NCBI RefSeq assembly: GCF_001949145.1 | Contig: NW_019091565.1 | Location: 332,066 to 396,065 of the forward strand | Reading direction: 5' to 3' | DNA from: Acanthaster planci | Lineage: Eukaryota > Echinodermata > Asteroidea > Valvatida > Acanthasteridae | DNA length: 64,000 bases | Part shown: positions 1 to 12,143 of the stretch, piece by piece | How the letters are laid out: every line of letters begins with the position of its first letter | How positions within the stretch are numbered: position 1 is the stretch's first letter | The notes under the pieces: model-generated | What the model was told of the DNA's origin: nothing | The model's database searches: none | Seen by the model: only the letters and a program-made list of their open reading frames with translations | Translations under genes and position numbers: made by a program

Positions 1-562
1 ATCTCTTTTTTGAGTCTGTGTGGTTCTGATAAGAACCGGAGAGGCTCAACGTTTCGGACAGTGTGCTTTGTCCGTCGTCAGGAGAAAGTTCAAATTGGTT
101 GAATAGGCCTATACATGCACATTTTGCAAGCGTTAGGTATGTGGGCGCGGCCACATGAAGACTTGTTCGGAAGCTCCCGACATGTTACCCATTCTTTAGC
201 AATTGAAAGCTCCAGTATTTGAAATAAAGAAATGAAAGTTTTCCATTTGTGTGAGGGGGGTATATGAAAATTCCTCTGAGAAGAAAAAAATGTTTTAGAA
301 ATATTTCTATTTTGCCCCAACACAAGGCCTGTATATGCCACCGTAACATTGTCGACCGCACGATGTAGACAATCATCAGGAGAGTCTAGAGCTCCAAGCT
401 TCCCCTCTCAAGTATCTCATTTTCTACTGAAAATATCTACTTTGCGTCTTATTTTCTTTCCTGTGTTACAAAATAATACAGGGCCTATGTAAGGAAACAA
501 ATTTCGGATGACTCCAAAAAGAAGCGAGTGGGAACATTAGAGTTTTGTTTTGTACCCCCACA
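1..562. other. Gene-free stretch downstream of the first C1q gene
   Basis: This is the 3' flank of the minus-strand C1q gene. I see no coding segment, RNA gene or clear repeat. Short open frames here are not supported by any motif. Confidence 0.5.
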
Positions 563-1390
563 TTAGCCGTAAAGGATAAAACCGCTGAATGAGGTGTAGG
601 GCTTGGTTGAATCACCTTGGGCTGTACCGTACACAGTCAAATACACCGTGTCTCCTAGCTGGAGAACTAGCACCGCGCTCCCAGACACCTGCTCGTTGTG
701 ACTGGAATCACTGCTACCGGCAGTGACTACCCACTTGTTGTTTTTCCTAAGATGAACCCGGAGGTCGCGGTTGGATGTGGACGCAACATTATGCACAGAA
801 AACATGAAGACGTAGGTGCCTGGCACATTACATATGAATGTACCAGTCGCTAGATTGAAACTGGTACCCGGCAGAAGTGTTTCTATCCGCTGGAAGGGCA
901 TTTGGGTGTAGGAACTCCTATCCAAATTGCTCGTCCGCGTCACAGTAAAAGCTACCCGATGGGCGGAGTTATTTGGAGTTTCTCCCGGCTCGCCCCTCTG
1001 ACCTTTGACCCCTGCTTCCCCGGTCGGGCCAACTAAACCAGGTGGACCCCTTGGACCTATCTTGCCAGGCAGGCCTATTCCGTCGTCCCCTTTGGGTCCA
1101 GGGCTCCCAGGAGGTCCCCGCTCACCGATTGCACCAATCGGACCAATTTCACCCTTCTGACCTGGCTCACCTGCGTCGCCCTTTGACCCTGTGGGGCCAT
1201 GAAGGACTGGGCTACCCGGCAAACCTGGTGTGCCAGGGGTTGCAGCAGGTCCTTGGCAACACATTGGACACACCTGTGACTCACAGCCATTACCATCTGT
1301 GGACTCTGGCCTGGTAAAAGCAGATTGGGGCTTGGTAGAATTACCCAGAAGGATGGTGACTGAAAGGATGGTCGCTATGGAGATTAGCAT
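563..1390 (-). CDS. Secreted collagen-like C1q-domain protein (copy 1)
   Basis: A 275-residue protein of the short-chain collagen/C1q type: such proteins are secreted, trimerise through the C1q head and serve as soluble recognition or matrix factors. Residues 1-20 form a hydrophobic signal peptide. A short cysteine cluster (C36, C41, C44, C45) precedes a Gly-X-Y collagen stretch at about 52-137. Residues 144-275 form a C1q head with the family's aromatic core ([17 protein letters not shown]) and the closing SGFILYG. The coding region lies in one exon whose ATG directly follows a splice acceptor (TTTTCCAG then ATG on the minus strand), so the 5' UTR must come from an upstream exon; a matching donor is seen near 6818. 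It is duplicated at 26326-27144. The ligand cannot be told from sequence. Confidence 0.93.
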   Translation of the reverse strand: MLISIATILSVTILLGNSTKPQSAFTRPESTDGNGCESQVCPMCCQGPAATPGTPGLPGSPVLHGPTGSKGDAGEPGQKGEIGPIGAIGERGPPGSPGPKGDDGIGLPGKIGPRGPPGLVGPTGEAGVKGQRGEPGETPNNSAHRVAFTVTRTSNLDRSSYTQMPFQRIETLLPGTSFNLATGTFICNVPGTYVFMFSVHNVASTSNRDLRVHLRKNNKWVVTAGSSDSSHNEQVSGSAVLVLQLGDTVYLTVYGTAQGDSTKPYTSFSGFILYG

Positions 1391-4300
1391 CTGGAAAAGT
1401 AATCAAAAAACGAACAAAAAGATGAGGATGATAGAAAAGGAATAAATGACCGTTGGAAGTGTTGGGAAAGTTGGGGGCTAAAGGGAGTCACGGTTTGGCA
1501 TTTTGGAATGCTCGTTGTAGTGTTGTTTTTATTAATAGCAGCGTTTTGTAGCATGTGCACAATAAGCTCGCGTGGAATCTTGATCAAAAGCTTATCAACT
1601 CAAGGGATTAGTGTCAAGCGAGACATGGGGAAGGTAGACCACCCCACTTTTGTACGGGCTGATGGGCCCTCTCTTTCCCAACAAAGAAATTCTTCAATGA
1701 GGAAAAATAATAAGGTATTGTATCCAGAAAATCAGTTCAGGACTAGACACATCAAGAAAGATTTGCAACAAATTTTCACTGGATTTGTCACTGGAAATGT
1801 TTTCAACCTTTGCGAATTTGCAGCGCAAACATGTAATTTGATGTCACAAATGTGCATTTGCATGAACCGACCTTTAGACTACAAGGGCACTCAGTCAAAG
1901 AAATCAACAAAATATAAAAATGAAAGGAAAGAAAATGCAGTTATACAGGATGTCCCAGAAAAAAAACCCCCAAAAACAAACCCTGAGGAAAAAGGTTAAT
2001 ATGCCCAAACCATGCGATATGATTATAATGTATAAGGATATCCGAAAAGTAGAAGCAGTATTCTTTCTAATGAAACCTTGATGGTATCCCTCTTGTCATG
2101 CATGACTGAACACCATTGTCTTGAATATGGGCCATCCGAACTCAGTTGTAACACTTTGGATAAACCAGTGAATGAGGTTGTCCTCACGACTTATTTGACG
2201 ACTTTTTTAAATCCAATGATGCGTCAGAGAGATAATTTTGATTACTAGGACATTTGTGCCATTTTTTTCTCCAACGACATAAATTGCTAATCTTACATAC
2301 CTGAAACTCTTAATTAAACACATACATAACGTCATTGGAAAGACTCATAAAATGAGAGATTTTCTTAATTTACAAACAAGATCCTCCAGTGGTTCAAAGT
2401 GGTCGAAGTAGGGTAAATCACATTACCTTCCTGCAACAAACTGATCAAGGTAAATTGGATCGAGTTCAATTGAAAGTAAACCAGCTCATGAAAGTCACTG
2501 CAGACTCTAAAACTGCATAAGTTTTGCGATTTATATGGCAGTAAACGGCGCCACCAAGCGAGCCTACCGCGAACTGATTAAGCAACCGCGGGAAATGAAG
2601 AGCGTGGGGCTGGCTACTGATGCTGAGCAACAATTTCCTGTTCTAAAAACCTATATCCATGATAACTCCTAGTTATTACACCTGTGATTATTCCCATTTT
2701 TGATAACCAGTGATTGTTTAGACCATTATGAATACATTGGTGTTCTAACTTTCTATGTTTTAGCTGAGCAAAAGGTTACGCCACACGAAGTGTCGAAAAT
2801 AAATGTCCTTCCAATCATACACGTCCCGTATGGCATGTAGGACTGTACACTTTTGCACACAGGACGTTTGTGGAGTATTCCGGTTCCTTTAACACTTAAT
2901 GATTATCAATGCTCTTATATTTTCCAGAACTAAATCTCCAATGGTCAGAGATCTTCCACTGATCACCAATCACTGCATCCTGACCAAGCACTAGTCTCTC
3001 CACCAGCCCTACGTTATTTTGTTCCCACCAATTTCCATGAATACCATCAATAAATTGAATAAATGGTGCACGCGCTCAGCGAACAAACACACATCGAAGG
3101 ACTCCCCGCGTCCTCATTTCTCCTTTACAATAAGTAATTAAACAACCAATGCCTTCTGCATCAGTTTTCTATCAAGTTTAGAACGAGAAGGAAATTCGAA
3201 AGTTGTAAGAACCAAAACAGGTGTGGGATAGATAAGGATTTGAATTCAGTGATTGCATACACTTGCAAGATGATTAAAAACATAATTTAAGTATCTTTCC
3301 AACGGAACGGGTGCTTCAAAGGAAATTTTCAGTATAGGTATAAGCTTTAATTATATACCCCCAAAAAAATATTTCCTAGTTATTTGGAAATCAAATGCTA
3401 TTTTGGGGGACATCCAAGATTATTGATAAAGCCTTATACACGCAATCAGCATTCTGTTACAAAACATATTCAAATCAGGACAATTGTGCAACAGGTATGA
3501 CTTTAAAACCATGTACAGTGAAAACTGGACTTTAACTTGCCTTACCTAAGCCATGCAGAATCCCAATTGAATACCCATTTTGAAATTTATGGACTGTGTA
3601 ATGAAAACGCAACGCAAATGCATCATACTTTGTATTTCAATAAATCTCAACTACACCTTGATTTTACCAACTCCTGGAAAATCATTAGATATTCACTTTA
3701 CCCCTGTCGAAAGTGAAATGTGCAATGTCTGTATATGTTAACAGAATGAAACGACTAAAGGCGCCTTTGTGTTTACAACAGTAAAAGTGAATGCGAAAAT
3801 CATTGAAAAGGAAACCTTGGTACAATCTCAATCGATTTGAATACGTGAAGAAACTTTTCTTTAACATGGGGCCTGTTCATTGGAATACGGTCATATAAAC
3901 TGAGAGGAAAAAAACTACATTTTAGCTAACTCGTCTCTAAGCGAATCGCGCTGCGCAAGAACGATATGTTCGATGTACCCAAACCTATTGGCAGAATGAC
4001 TGCAAATAGTTACTCTAGGAGGTCCTGAAGGCTCAGCTCCTGAAGAAATGCACCGCAGCAATGTCAAAAAGAAATGGTGAGGGGGTGGATTCCGCTTGTT
4101 TATAAGGTCAAGTCTAGAAGTAGGAGTAGGTGATGATAACACCAGTATATGACGAAAGGAAATTCAGGGGTTAATAAGCTATATGAAATTTTTTAATACA
4201 GAAAAGAAAAATGTTGAAATTATGGTGTAGAAGGATTTAGTTCTGAAAGTATGACCCTGACCTATCCATTATCTGCTACACTTTTCCTTATTCTAGTCTG

Positions 4301-6817
4301 AATTCTTGGAGGATAAAGGTGAATTAAAACAAAAAGTATCTTTCCACCAAAAATATAACTGAACTGAACATTCTACAGCTTTATTTTAAGTACTTGGCAA
4401 AAAATACACGAGCAAAGATAGGAAACGTGAAGACAGTTAATTGAAACATTGTGAGTCATGCATCCTCAGTGACACACAGGAAAAACACGCAAATTTAAAA
4501 TTAGAAGTCAGTCGAACAAAATAATGTCTTGCCATAACGAAGTGCTACTTCTTGGATTGATTTTGAACCTAGCGAGCTTGAATCCATGTAAAAACTGAAT
4601 AGTACGGAGCCCCTAAAGGGACAAGCTTTGAAAATAAACTCAGAATACACAAATATTTTCAGTTTGTAGGCTATTTCGTGCACTCAAAATCATTTCGTGC
4701 GCTGGTGATAAATTATTCCTATAAATAGACTGCATGTGTAATATTTTGTCTTATTCTTTGTTTTGAAGATTGACAGTTTTAGGATCCGATTCGAAAGATA
4801 AGTTATCGTGAACACAAGCGCGTATTGGAAATTGGTCAACGAAAAGTAAAGGAGCGTATCTCTCAAAAATAGCTTTACTGTTTTTCTGAAAGGAATTGTA
4901 TTTGATGGATAGTTTTTCCTATTCGTTCCTTGGCCTTTTCTCCATTATTTTTGTTCTTTCCTAAACCTGGTATCATTTATTGTGAGTTTTATTTGCTTGC
5001 CAGGAGCGGCAATGGTCAAGGTCGATTTTGAGATGAAATTTTGTTGATTTATTTTGGGTGCAATAAGAACGTCTGTGGTTCCACGTTATATCTCCATTTG
5101 TATACCGTCTCTCGTGTTACATATTTCGTGGGAGTGTGTAAGACATTTTCTTCAGCTAAGACCTCATTTAAGAAAGTTTGAAATTCTAAAATCATGCCCT
5201 AAGCCCTTAATCATCACATTTGGACTTTTTCCAAAAAAATGATACATTTCAAGCAGCATACGAGCATATTTTTAATACTCCGTTTCCCTTTAATGAGCTA
5301 GAAAAAAACCTTAAAGAAACTACGAAAGAATATAGAAATCTGTAAGACTCTTACCTTGGTGACCTCTCTTCTCCAGAACGAAAGTCTACGAGTCGGAGGA
5401 GTTTAATGTTGGCTGAAATCGCAACACAGCAATATAAATGTCCACAAGTTTACCTCATTAACAGGTCTCGTTGCATAATTATAAAAAAGCGTCATTCCAC
5501 ATGAATGGGCTATAATGGTGTTCTGGCAACATTTAGGACCTTCTACAAAAAATAGCCAACCTAAAAATGGATTGAAATTTCTTTTAAAAAGTGACGAGTC
5601 AAAGTAAACAATCATATTTTTAAAGGTTAGTTTTTTGCTCTGTATCTTTTTAAATGGAGCTTTCCCTGGCTTTCTTCTACTTGTTTTTAAAAATAAAGTA
5701 ACTGAAAGCAGTGCTCTCAGTGCTCCGTTCCTGTGTGCATCGCTCAAAATTGTTCCTCCCCCCCCAATTTTCCACTGAATGACCGCGGGCCTGTACAATA
5801 GTGTCACCATCCGGGAGGGTAAAGAGTATTGGTTGTTCATTACCTTGTAACATGCATATTAACCATTGTGAAGTTATGAAGTTCCAATGATCGTGAAAGG
5901 AGTATGTAACATTATATTGAATGTGAAACTTATTTTTCCATGAATGCCTAGTTTCAGACGCAAGAATGTGTAACACCAACATCCGAGTCAGGTGTTGATT
6001 TGGGGGTGACCTGTGTCAGAAACAATCGGGCCTTTTACAACTTTCTTTCAAAATTGTAGAATTTGAGCGAGCCTGTATGGACAATGTCAATATTTACCCT
6101 CTGGATCAGCCGGAATACTACGGTAAATTAATATAAACGGTGAAAGGGACATTGAAAAGTCAATCTAACTTCGTATTTGCCTCTAAACTGAACCAAAGAG
6201 GAAAACGAACAAAGTTTACGTTTACGACTTAAATGCATGAAAAATACGTTTTCTTTAAATTAAAGACTAAACATTTAGCACATCCAAGTCTGGCCTATGT
6301 GACTTCTACAATCATTGGTCGCTATCACAAACGTATACGTTTCATGCTGTTTTTCATTTACGCTTTTCAAGTTTATAGATTGAAGTTAAAGCAATATGAA
6401 AACTTCTGTCAGCTATTGGCCGGTCCATATCCGAGCATGTTTTCCGCTACACAGAGAAAAATTTACAGGTGCACTCGCTGCCACTTCGCTTCTTTTCAAC
6501 TATTTTCGAAAAGACAGTAAGGCTGCATTCAAATCCCTTGTCTAGAGCTAGGTCTTGGTCTTCACTCAATTGGAAATGGGTGGAGACGCGGAGACAATGG
6601 ACCGAGCAGTAGTTCTGGAAGCCCGTTTCGGACACGGCCTAAATATGGTTCCTTGTTCGTACTGCTTGATGTTACCTGAGAAATGACAACAAACCTCTGT
6701 ACGGGACAGAGTAAAAGGGCTAGCCAAATACTTCACGAGTTAATTCCACATTGCGTAAACACAAAGAACTATAGTTCTTGGATTCTTCTGAGTATACTTG
6801 TGTAAATAAACACTCAC
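1391..6817 (-). other. Inferred 5.4-kb first intron of C1q copy 1
   Basis: Bounded by the acceptor abutting the C1q ATG and a GTGAGT donor at 6817-6812 on the minus strand. Apart from one plus-strand open frame (1508-1999) I see no gene in it; the rest is AT-rich with no recognisable element. Intron status rests on the same arrangement recurring in the duplicate unit (27145-33245). Confidence 0.5.
1508..1999 (+). CDS. Hypothetical small secreted-type ORF inside the C1q intron
   Basis: A 163-codon ATG-started open frame on the strand opposite the host C1q gene. I recognise no family. The N-terminus (MLVVVLFLLIAAFCSMC) resembles a signal peptide, the middle carries a cysteine-rich patch (LCEFAAQTC, MCICMN), and the C-terminal third is strongly basic and Lys/Glu-rich. 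No equivalent frame is visible at the matching place in the second duplication unit, which argues against a conserved gene. Its length is rare but not impossible by chance in 64 kb, so it is kept as a low-confidence candidate. Confidence 0.22.
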   Translation: MLVVVLFLLIAAFCSMCTISSRGILIKSLSTQGISVKRDMGKVDHPTFVRADGPSLSQQRNSSMRKNNKVLYPENQFRTRHIKKDLQQIFTGFVTGNVFNLCEFAAQTCNLMSQMCICMNRPLDYKGTQSKKSTKYKNERKENAVIQDVPEKKPPKTNPEEKG

Positions 6818-9100
6818 CTTGTAAAGTCTGGTTTGCAATCTGCGCTTTCAGGATGCTGTCTGAAGGTGGAGTTGAGTGGTAGTCGGTATATGATGAGCAA
6901 AGCGGCCGCTAGCGCCTTTAAACAGGCCTGCCATTTCCTGAACAGTGACTGGTAAGCTTAGCCTAGTTTGCCATTGGACCCCTGCGCGCTGTCACTCACA
7001 CACATCACCGACCATCACCGATGAGCGGAAGTTATGATACTTGTATCACCGACACAATCAACTGACCAAGTCTAACTGGTGGATATTAATGTTAGTGCTG
7101 CATAAATAAAACTTGTTCTGTTTTATTGACACGCGAGAACCTGTCATTTACAAACCTCTTTTTGTCACCAACTTGTTGGGTGATTGACTGTGATTGGGGG
7201 ATGGAACATGACGTTCACCATCTACCAGCTGTGTATAATTCATTTAGTGGGGTGCTATCCATAATAGCCCTTTCTCTGCGCTGGGGACTTCGCGCTGTCG
7301 GCGAACTCAGTCAAGCATTCTCCAGTGCCGTGTTGCAGCAATCATGAACGAAGGTCTTCACCAGAAATTAGCATCCATCGATTACCAAACAACAAAATCC
7401 TGCAGAGAAAGTGGATTGTTAAGATCAAACGAGACGAGGGGCCACTTTTCAAGGGTACATTTTGAATTTAAAATGACTTCTTTGGGCCAAAAAAGTAATC
7501 TCCGGCCCTACGCCGTACATGTTATTGCACTTTGGTACAGTCCGATCGATCTAGTCCAGCATAATGAAATGACATCAGTAACTTTCGAATTAGCGTCAAC
7601 AGAATTCTGAACTTCCCAAAAGAAAATAGCCCAGTCATTAAAGGTAACCCGCTGAATGACAAAAATAGTCTTCAAACTGCTCGATCGTAGCGTCAACCGG
7701 CCGTTTAGGCCTAGACAGAAACGGTACGTGCATGCAACGTCAACAAAAAGTCCCAGATAAAATCCCGTTTAATAAACTGCTCACCCTTCAAATTATGAAC
7801 GTAGGCTTCTGAAAAAATACTTGAAGCCTTTATCAAATTGTTGTTCTCCACTGCTTTTGGGGCCCTTTTCCGGAATCCTCCACAAATCCGAAGGTTATCT
7901 CGGGAACCACGGTAAGGTCCCTTCTGTTTACAGCCATCGTGACACGCGAGTCCCCTTGAGCCTCGTTTTCACTTGCCGTGAATAACATTTGCAAAAATGT
8001 TACGAAATGCCTATAATTATGCAACAATACAACTGGACGTTTTGCAAGCGGTGGTTGACAAATTAAGACAAACTTAAATTCAAACAAAAAGTGAAACAAC
8101 ATTAAAAATGCATTCCGATATTAGATATTTCAATTATAGCAAGTTACTATGATAGACGTTTCCCAATTTTATTTATGAGGCCTTTGTTTTATGCCATCAA
8201 CTTCTGTGTAGCGGTTCTGCAATAGGCACGTATAAGTTTAGCGATTACCGGCGAAAGTATAGATTTAAAAATGCTGATTACTAGCATCACCTCGTTTGTT
8301 GAAACGTTCACGAACTAGCGCCACATTGTAGCGGAAGTATAGCACAGGAAATGCAAAACTAAAGCCCTTGGCTTTGTGGCTTTTCACCTACATGGGCACT
8401 TGCGTATTTTCAGCCATTGCTAAATCATACAGACACGGCTTCCAGTTGTTTCTAAATATTCGATGTAGGCATGCCAAGCCTAAATTCCCGTCAAAGCAAT
8501 TTCGAAAAATTTTCAACTAAGTTTCTCACGATACGACGTTGCACAGTTTGAAGTCATATACAAGTTTCCAAGCAAAAACATCATTTGTTAATACTACGGC
8601 TTTTATTTTCAGACTGACCCATAACGTTGACTCTGACGGGGAAAAGCTTATCATACCTTCGACCACGTCTGGAATTTCCTACCCGCCCCCAAAAATTACT
8701 CTTGAGAAGGTCTGAGGGCAAGCAGGTGAATTCTTTTACCCCTTTCCCGTATCCACCCTCCCACAAGACCAAAGATACGAGAACCGTAAACTATTACATG
8801 GACGCTCTGAATGTAAGAATAACGTTTATGGGTAAAATGAAGAAAAATTCAAAGGAATCCCACAAATTCTCTTGGGATCGATGAAAACATCCGGACATCT
8901 GACATAATAGAAATGTTTATGACTTTTGTGTTAGTATTTCCAGTCGTGTATGCCCTCAATCAACTTCGTGTCATTATGTATGTATGTCAAAATGTATGTA
9001 CGTGTAATTCTTTTGATACTTCCTGTTAAAATGCATTCAGAGATTTAGTTATAACATTAGTCTATTGCTCTCCAAGGATTGCCCAGAGGCTTCATCAGTT
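6760..9100. repeat. Segmental duplication, C1q promoter block, copy 1
   Basis: Colinear with about 33200-35170, with scattered substitutions and small indels. Shared landmarks include the C1q first exon with its GCGGCCGC box near 6903, the TATTAATG-containing stretch near 7085, and the AATTACTCTTGA/C stretch near 8694. Homology stops near 9100, just after AGTCTATTGCTCTCC, where the two units become unrelated. Together with the peptidase block at about 11670-19245 it makes up one unit of a roughly 25-kb tandem duplication. Confidence 0.8.
6818..6930 (-). promoter_or_regulatory. Promoter and non-coding first exon of C1q copy 1
   Basis: On the minus strand a TATA-like TTTAAA (6917-6922) is followed about 100 nt downstream by a strong donor, TTTACAAG|GTGAGT, with the last exon base at 6818. 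The same TATA-like box, GC-rich box and donor recur at 33246-33348 with nearly the same spacing (97 versus 99 nt), always upstream of the C1q coding exon and in its orientation. I infer a short 5' UTR exon starting about 25-30 nt past the TATA-like box. No ATG is seen in it. Confidence 0.5.
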
Positions 9101-9647
9101 TGGAGCCAATTCCCCAACATCTCCAGGCTACAACTTGTATAGTTCTTAAGGTAGCCCCTGTATTCTTTACAACCTCCCAGTCAACGGGCTCTAGTGAGCC
9201 TCCGAAATAGACCGACAGAGGGGGCAATTTTCCCAGCAACGGAAGCTCCTCCTGTGGGTGCACCCTCGCAAAAAGGCCAAAAATATGTCCACCGAGTTCA
9301 TTAATAAAAATTATGCACTCACAATATTCTATATTAGAGAGTCCTGAGAGCCATGAAATTGAGGAATTGGAGAAATATGGCACTGAACCTTTGGCCTGGA
9401 CTTTGGGCTTCCAATTCTGAGCAATTTGGGTGCAGTCGGGTCCAAAAGTGGCACTATTTGGCCGTTTTCCAGAGGGATTTCCTTTTTTCAAAATGGCCAC
9501 TTTTCTGGGCAGGGACATTTTCTTCATTTTAGGGGTGGTCTGCTTCTGGTGTAAATTTCTCAACAATTCATAGGTCAACCCCCCAAAACTTGAAAGGAAA
9601 TTGAAAGGGGACATGTTGATCATCGTTTTTCTGTGCAGCCTGCACAC
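9057..9647 (-). CDS. Hypothetical 196-codon open frame, unit-1 specific
   Basis: An uninterrupted minus-strand frame of 196 codons, longer than expected by chance in this composition. I recognise no family. It is basic in the N-terminal third (KMKKMSLPRKVAILKKG), with a short hydrophobic patch near residues 115-130 and a tryptophan-containing C-terminus (VAWRCWGIGSKLMKPLGNPW). It has no signal peptide and no flanking splice sites that I could join to another exon. The homologous position in unit 2 (after 35160) lacks this sequence, so it was either inserted in unit 1 or deleted from unit 2. A decayed transposon fragment is as likely as a gene. Confidence 0.25.
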   Translation of the reverse strand: MCRLHRKTMINMSPFNFLSSFGGLTYELLRNLHQKQTTPKMKKMSLPRKVAILKKGNPSGKRPNSATFGPDCTQIAQNWKPKVQAKGSVPYFSNSSISWLSGLSNIEYCECIIFINELGGHIFGLFARVHPQEELPLLGKLPPLSVYFGGSLEPVDWEVVKNTGATLRTIQVVAWRCWGIGSKLMKPLGNPWRAID

Positions 9648-10109
9648 CTGTGAGATTTGTATTTTTAAAGTAATTGTGAAGTATGGGGTTTATCACTGCT
9701 GTCTATGGTAATTTATTTTTTGTGGTGCACCTTTGGTGGGAACTGCATTTCGCCCGTTCATAAAACAACTATGAAATGCACGCGTTAGGTCCCATCGCTA
9801 CCAGCGAAATAAGCACTCCCGACCAACAGGGCTCTTTTCAACCGATGAGGGGGTGCATATGCTTGGAGCGGATAACAGATCAGAGTATTCGAAAACATAG
9901 GCCTCAGGCTAATCATAATCTAGTTAGCAGGGGCTATTTAGGACCGTATTGTCTACAACCAGTACTTCGTTAGCTAAGGCTACATATTACGGTGTATACA
10001 ACAACGGAAGTTCAGCCTGTGAGTGGGGGGTGTAGTTGTGAGCGTACTTTCTGCATGTGCGCAACTCTGTTGAGCACAGACGCCCTTTTGGTCATGTGGC
10101 CTCAACTCA

Positions 10110-10240
10110 AGACGCCAAAGTGGTATAAAAGGGGGACTGCAGGGACTCGGAAATTTTGTTCTGAAATTGTTGTAGGACCACATCTCTTATCGTTGAATGA
10201 AAGAATGAAGTAGAAATTAAAATTCAAATCTAGTCCAATG
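10110..10240 (+). promoter_or_regulatory. Possible core promoter (TATA box)
   Basis: A strong TATA element, GTATAAAAGGGG, near 10122-10133 is followed 115 bp later by an ATG (10238) whose frame runs to a GTAAGT at about 10455. That peptide is hydrophobic and unrecognised. The arrangement could equally be the U3/R part of a decayed LTR. No downstream exon could be assigned. Confidence 0.2.
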
Positions 10241-12143
10241 AAGCCAATTCATGAAGAAGAGGGATTTCAAGTGATTTCGTTTTATTCTTTTCATCATTTA
10301 GTTTTGCTTTGTTTAATCCATTTGGCCGTATTTATTTGCTCCCATCGAAGTTCCAAAGTTGCTGTTAAAATTGCTATCCCTTTCAAAACTACCATTCTGT
10401 ATGCTTTGCCCTTGATTGTCCACTGTCAAGTAGACTTTGTTGAGTTTGTGATTGTAAGTAATGGATTCGTATGATTATCTAAAAATTAGTGGTGCGCGAT
10501 AATTTCTTTAATTTCAGAAGATTCCCCTACAAATCAAAATCATGTAACCAACGAGCAATTATATGATCAGACACGGAATGACGCTATCTGATTATGGTTA
10601 TTTATTCTAAGTGAAGTTGCTCCACAACGGAAGTGTCTGCATAGATATGGTAATAAAGTAATAGACAGGTATGTATGTCAAAACAACAATCAGGTATAAG
10701 CCTAATGAAAGTTCACAAACAGTTCTTGCTTGCTTGTCCAATGATGTGACCTGTACGTGACTGTAAGTGTCGAAAGTCCCAAGGTGCATTGAAGGGAAAA
10801 ATTACGCTGATCTTGGTAGACGTCAGCCAAGAAAATTGCTCCTACGCCGTGTGGGTTCCTCTCAGGCGGTTCAAGTAATACGCGGTGGTACTGCCATGGG
10901 CCTACTGCGCCGGCAATGTGTTGAAATGACGGTGATAAAAAAATCCTGGAGAGTATCAAACTGCTCCGATAACAGTCCGTAGGGACACGGGGGTCACGCC
11001 GGGGCGCCGCTCGAGTCACGATTGTGACCTGCTGTGACCCCCCTCCCCCCAAAAAAATGGCGACGTTAATTGTAAAGAGAAAGTTCTGGACTCTTGAGTT
11101 GAGACGTCCAGGAAACAGCAACAAAGGAAATACAGATGCATTACAGTCACCTCGTAATCGTGTATGATCGCACGATCTCCACACAGTATAATGGCGACGA
11201 CTGCGTGCACAGAAAACTAAGTTTGATGTCACGGTGGCAAAATACCGTCGCAAAAATCAGCCCAGACAACACCTTTTGCTGAGAAAGCAGCAACGTATAA
11301 ACTAGACGTGCAGCAGTGCAGTACGACTGTAAACACCAAAAATCGCTTGTCAAGCACATAGCATGGACATAATGAAGTCAGCAAGGAATGTGGCATTGGT
11401 TGTCTTCTCACGTGACTTCGTACAAATTGATAAATATTCATTAATTATGGGTAAACTGGTCTACTACGTGTCGAAGTCAATTCAAAAGGGTCAATTATAC
11501 GTACCTTCTTGTATTACATGACAACAAACCAACAGTGATTGAACATTACATAAAAGGCAAACATTTTGCTTGGTTACTACAACCTTATATTGGGGCTCAA
11601 GACCAAAGATAAATTACATTTCGGACTGTCATTTTATACTGCACTTTTCCAGACCATTTTCAGGTTCACTTCCGCACTCGTATGATTTGGTTTGTTTACA
11701 GGAACCACTCGTGATTATCAAGTTAAGTCAAACAGGGACAGTTAAGGTCATGCAGTACGGTCTCTCCGCTCTAACTACGCTCCAGCATCGTTCTCTGTGT
11801 GCATGGAAAATCTCGCTTTTGTATATCTCCCCTCTTGTACTCTACCCTGTCAAACATTGAAACCACGTGACGTTTACACAGGCCTACACACGCTCGTGAC
11901 AATACAGAATGGGTCTTGTGACTGAGCGAAGTGCAAAGGCTCACGTGGGCCTGTTTCACGTTCACGCCTCCCGATGAATGTTTAAAACTGGCGTGACAAG
12001 TAGTTAAAGTCATTGTTGACGAGCCTCCTGAAGTGGATGTTTTTGAGAACGGTGCAGGAGACTAGACCAGACTGACAGCAACACAAGCTTTGGCAGTCTT
12101 CCGATTTATATCATCAGCTGCGTTACTCCGTCGATTTGTCACA

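Larger units (their letters stand above)
7000..12143. other. Intergenic stretch between C1q copy 1 and the first peptidase gene
   Basis: The first 2.1 kb and the last 0.5 kb are shared with the second duplication unit; the middle (about 9.1-11.67 kb) is specific to unit 1. It holds one long minus-strand open frame (9057-9647) and a TATA-like site near 10123, described separately. The 0.35 kb before 12144 is conserved in unit 2 and probably contains the peptidase promoter; a TTTAAAA box near 11980 is the only candidate I see. Confidence 0.5.
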
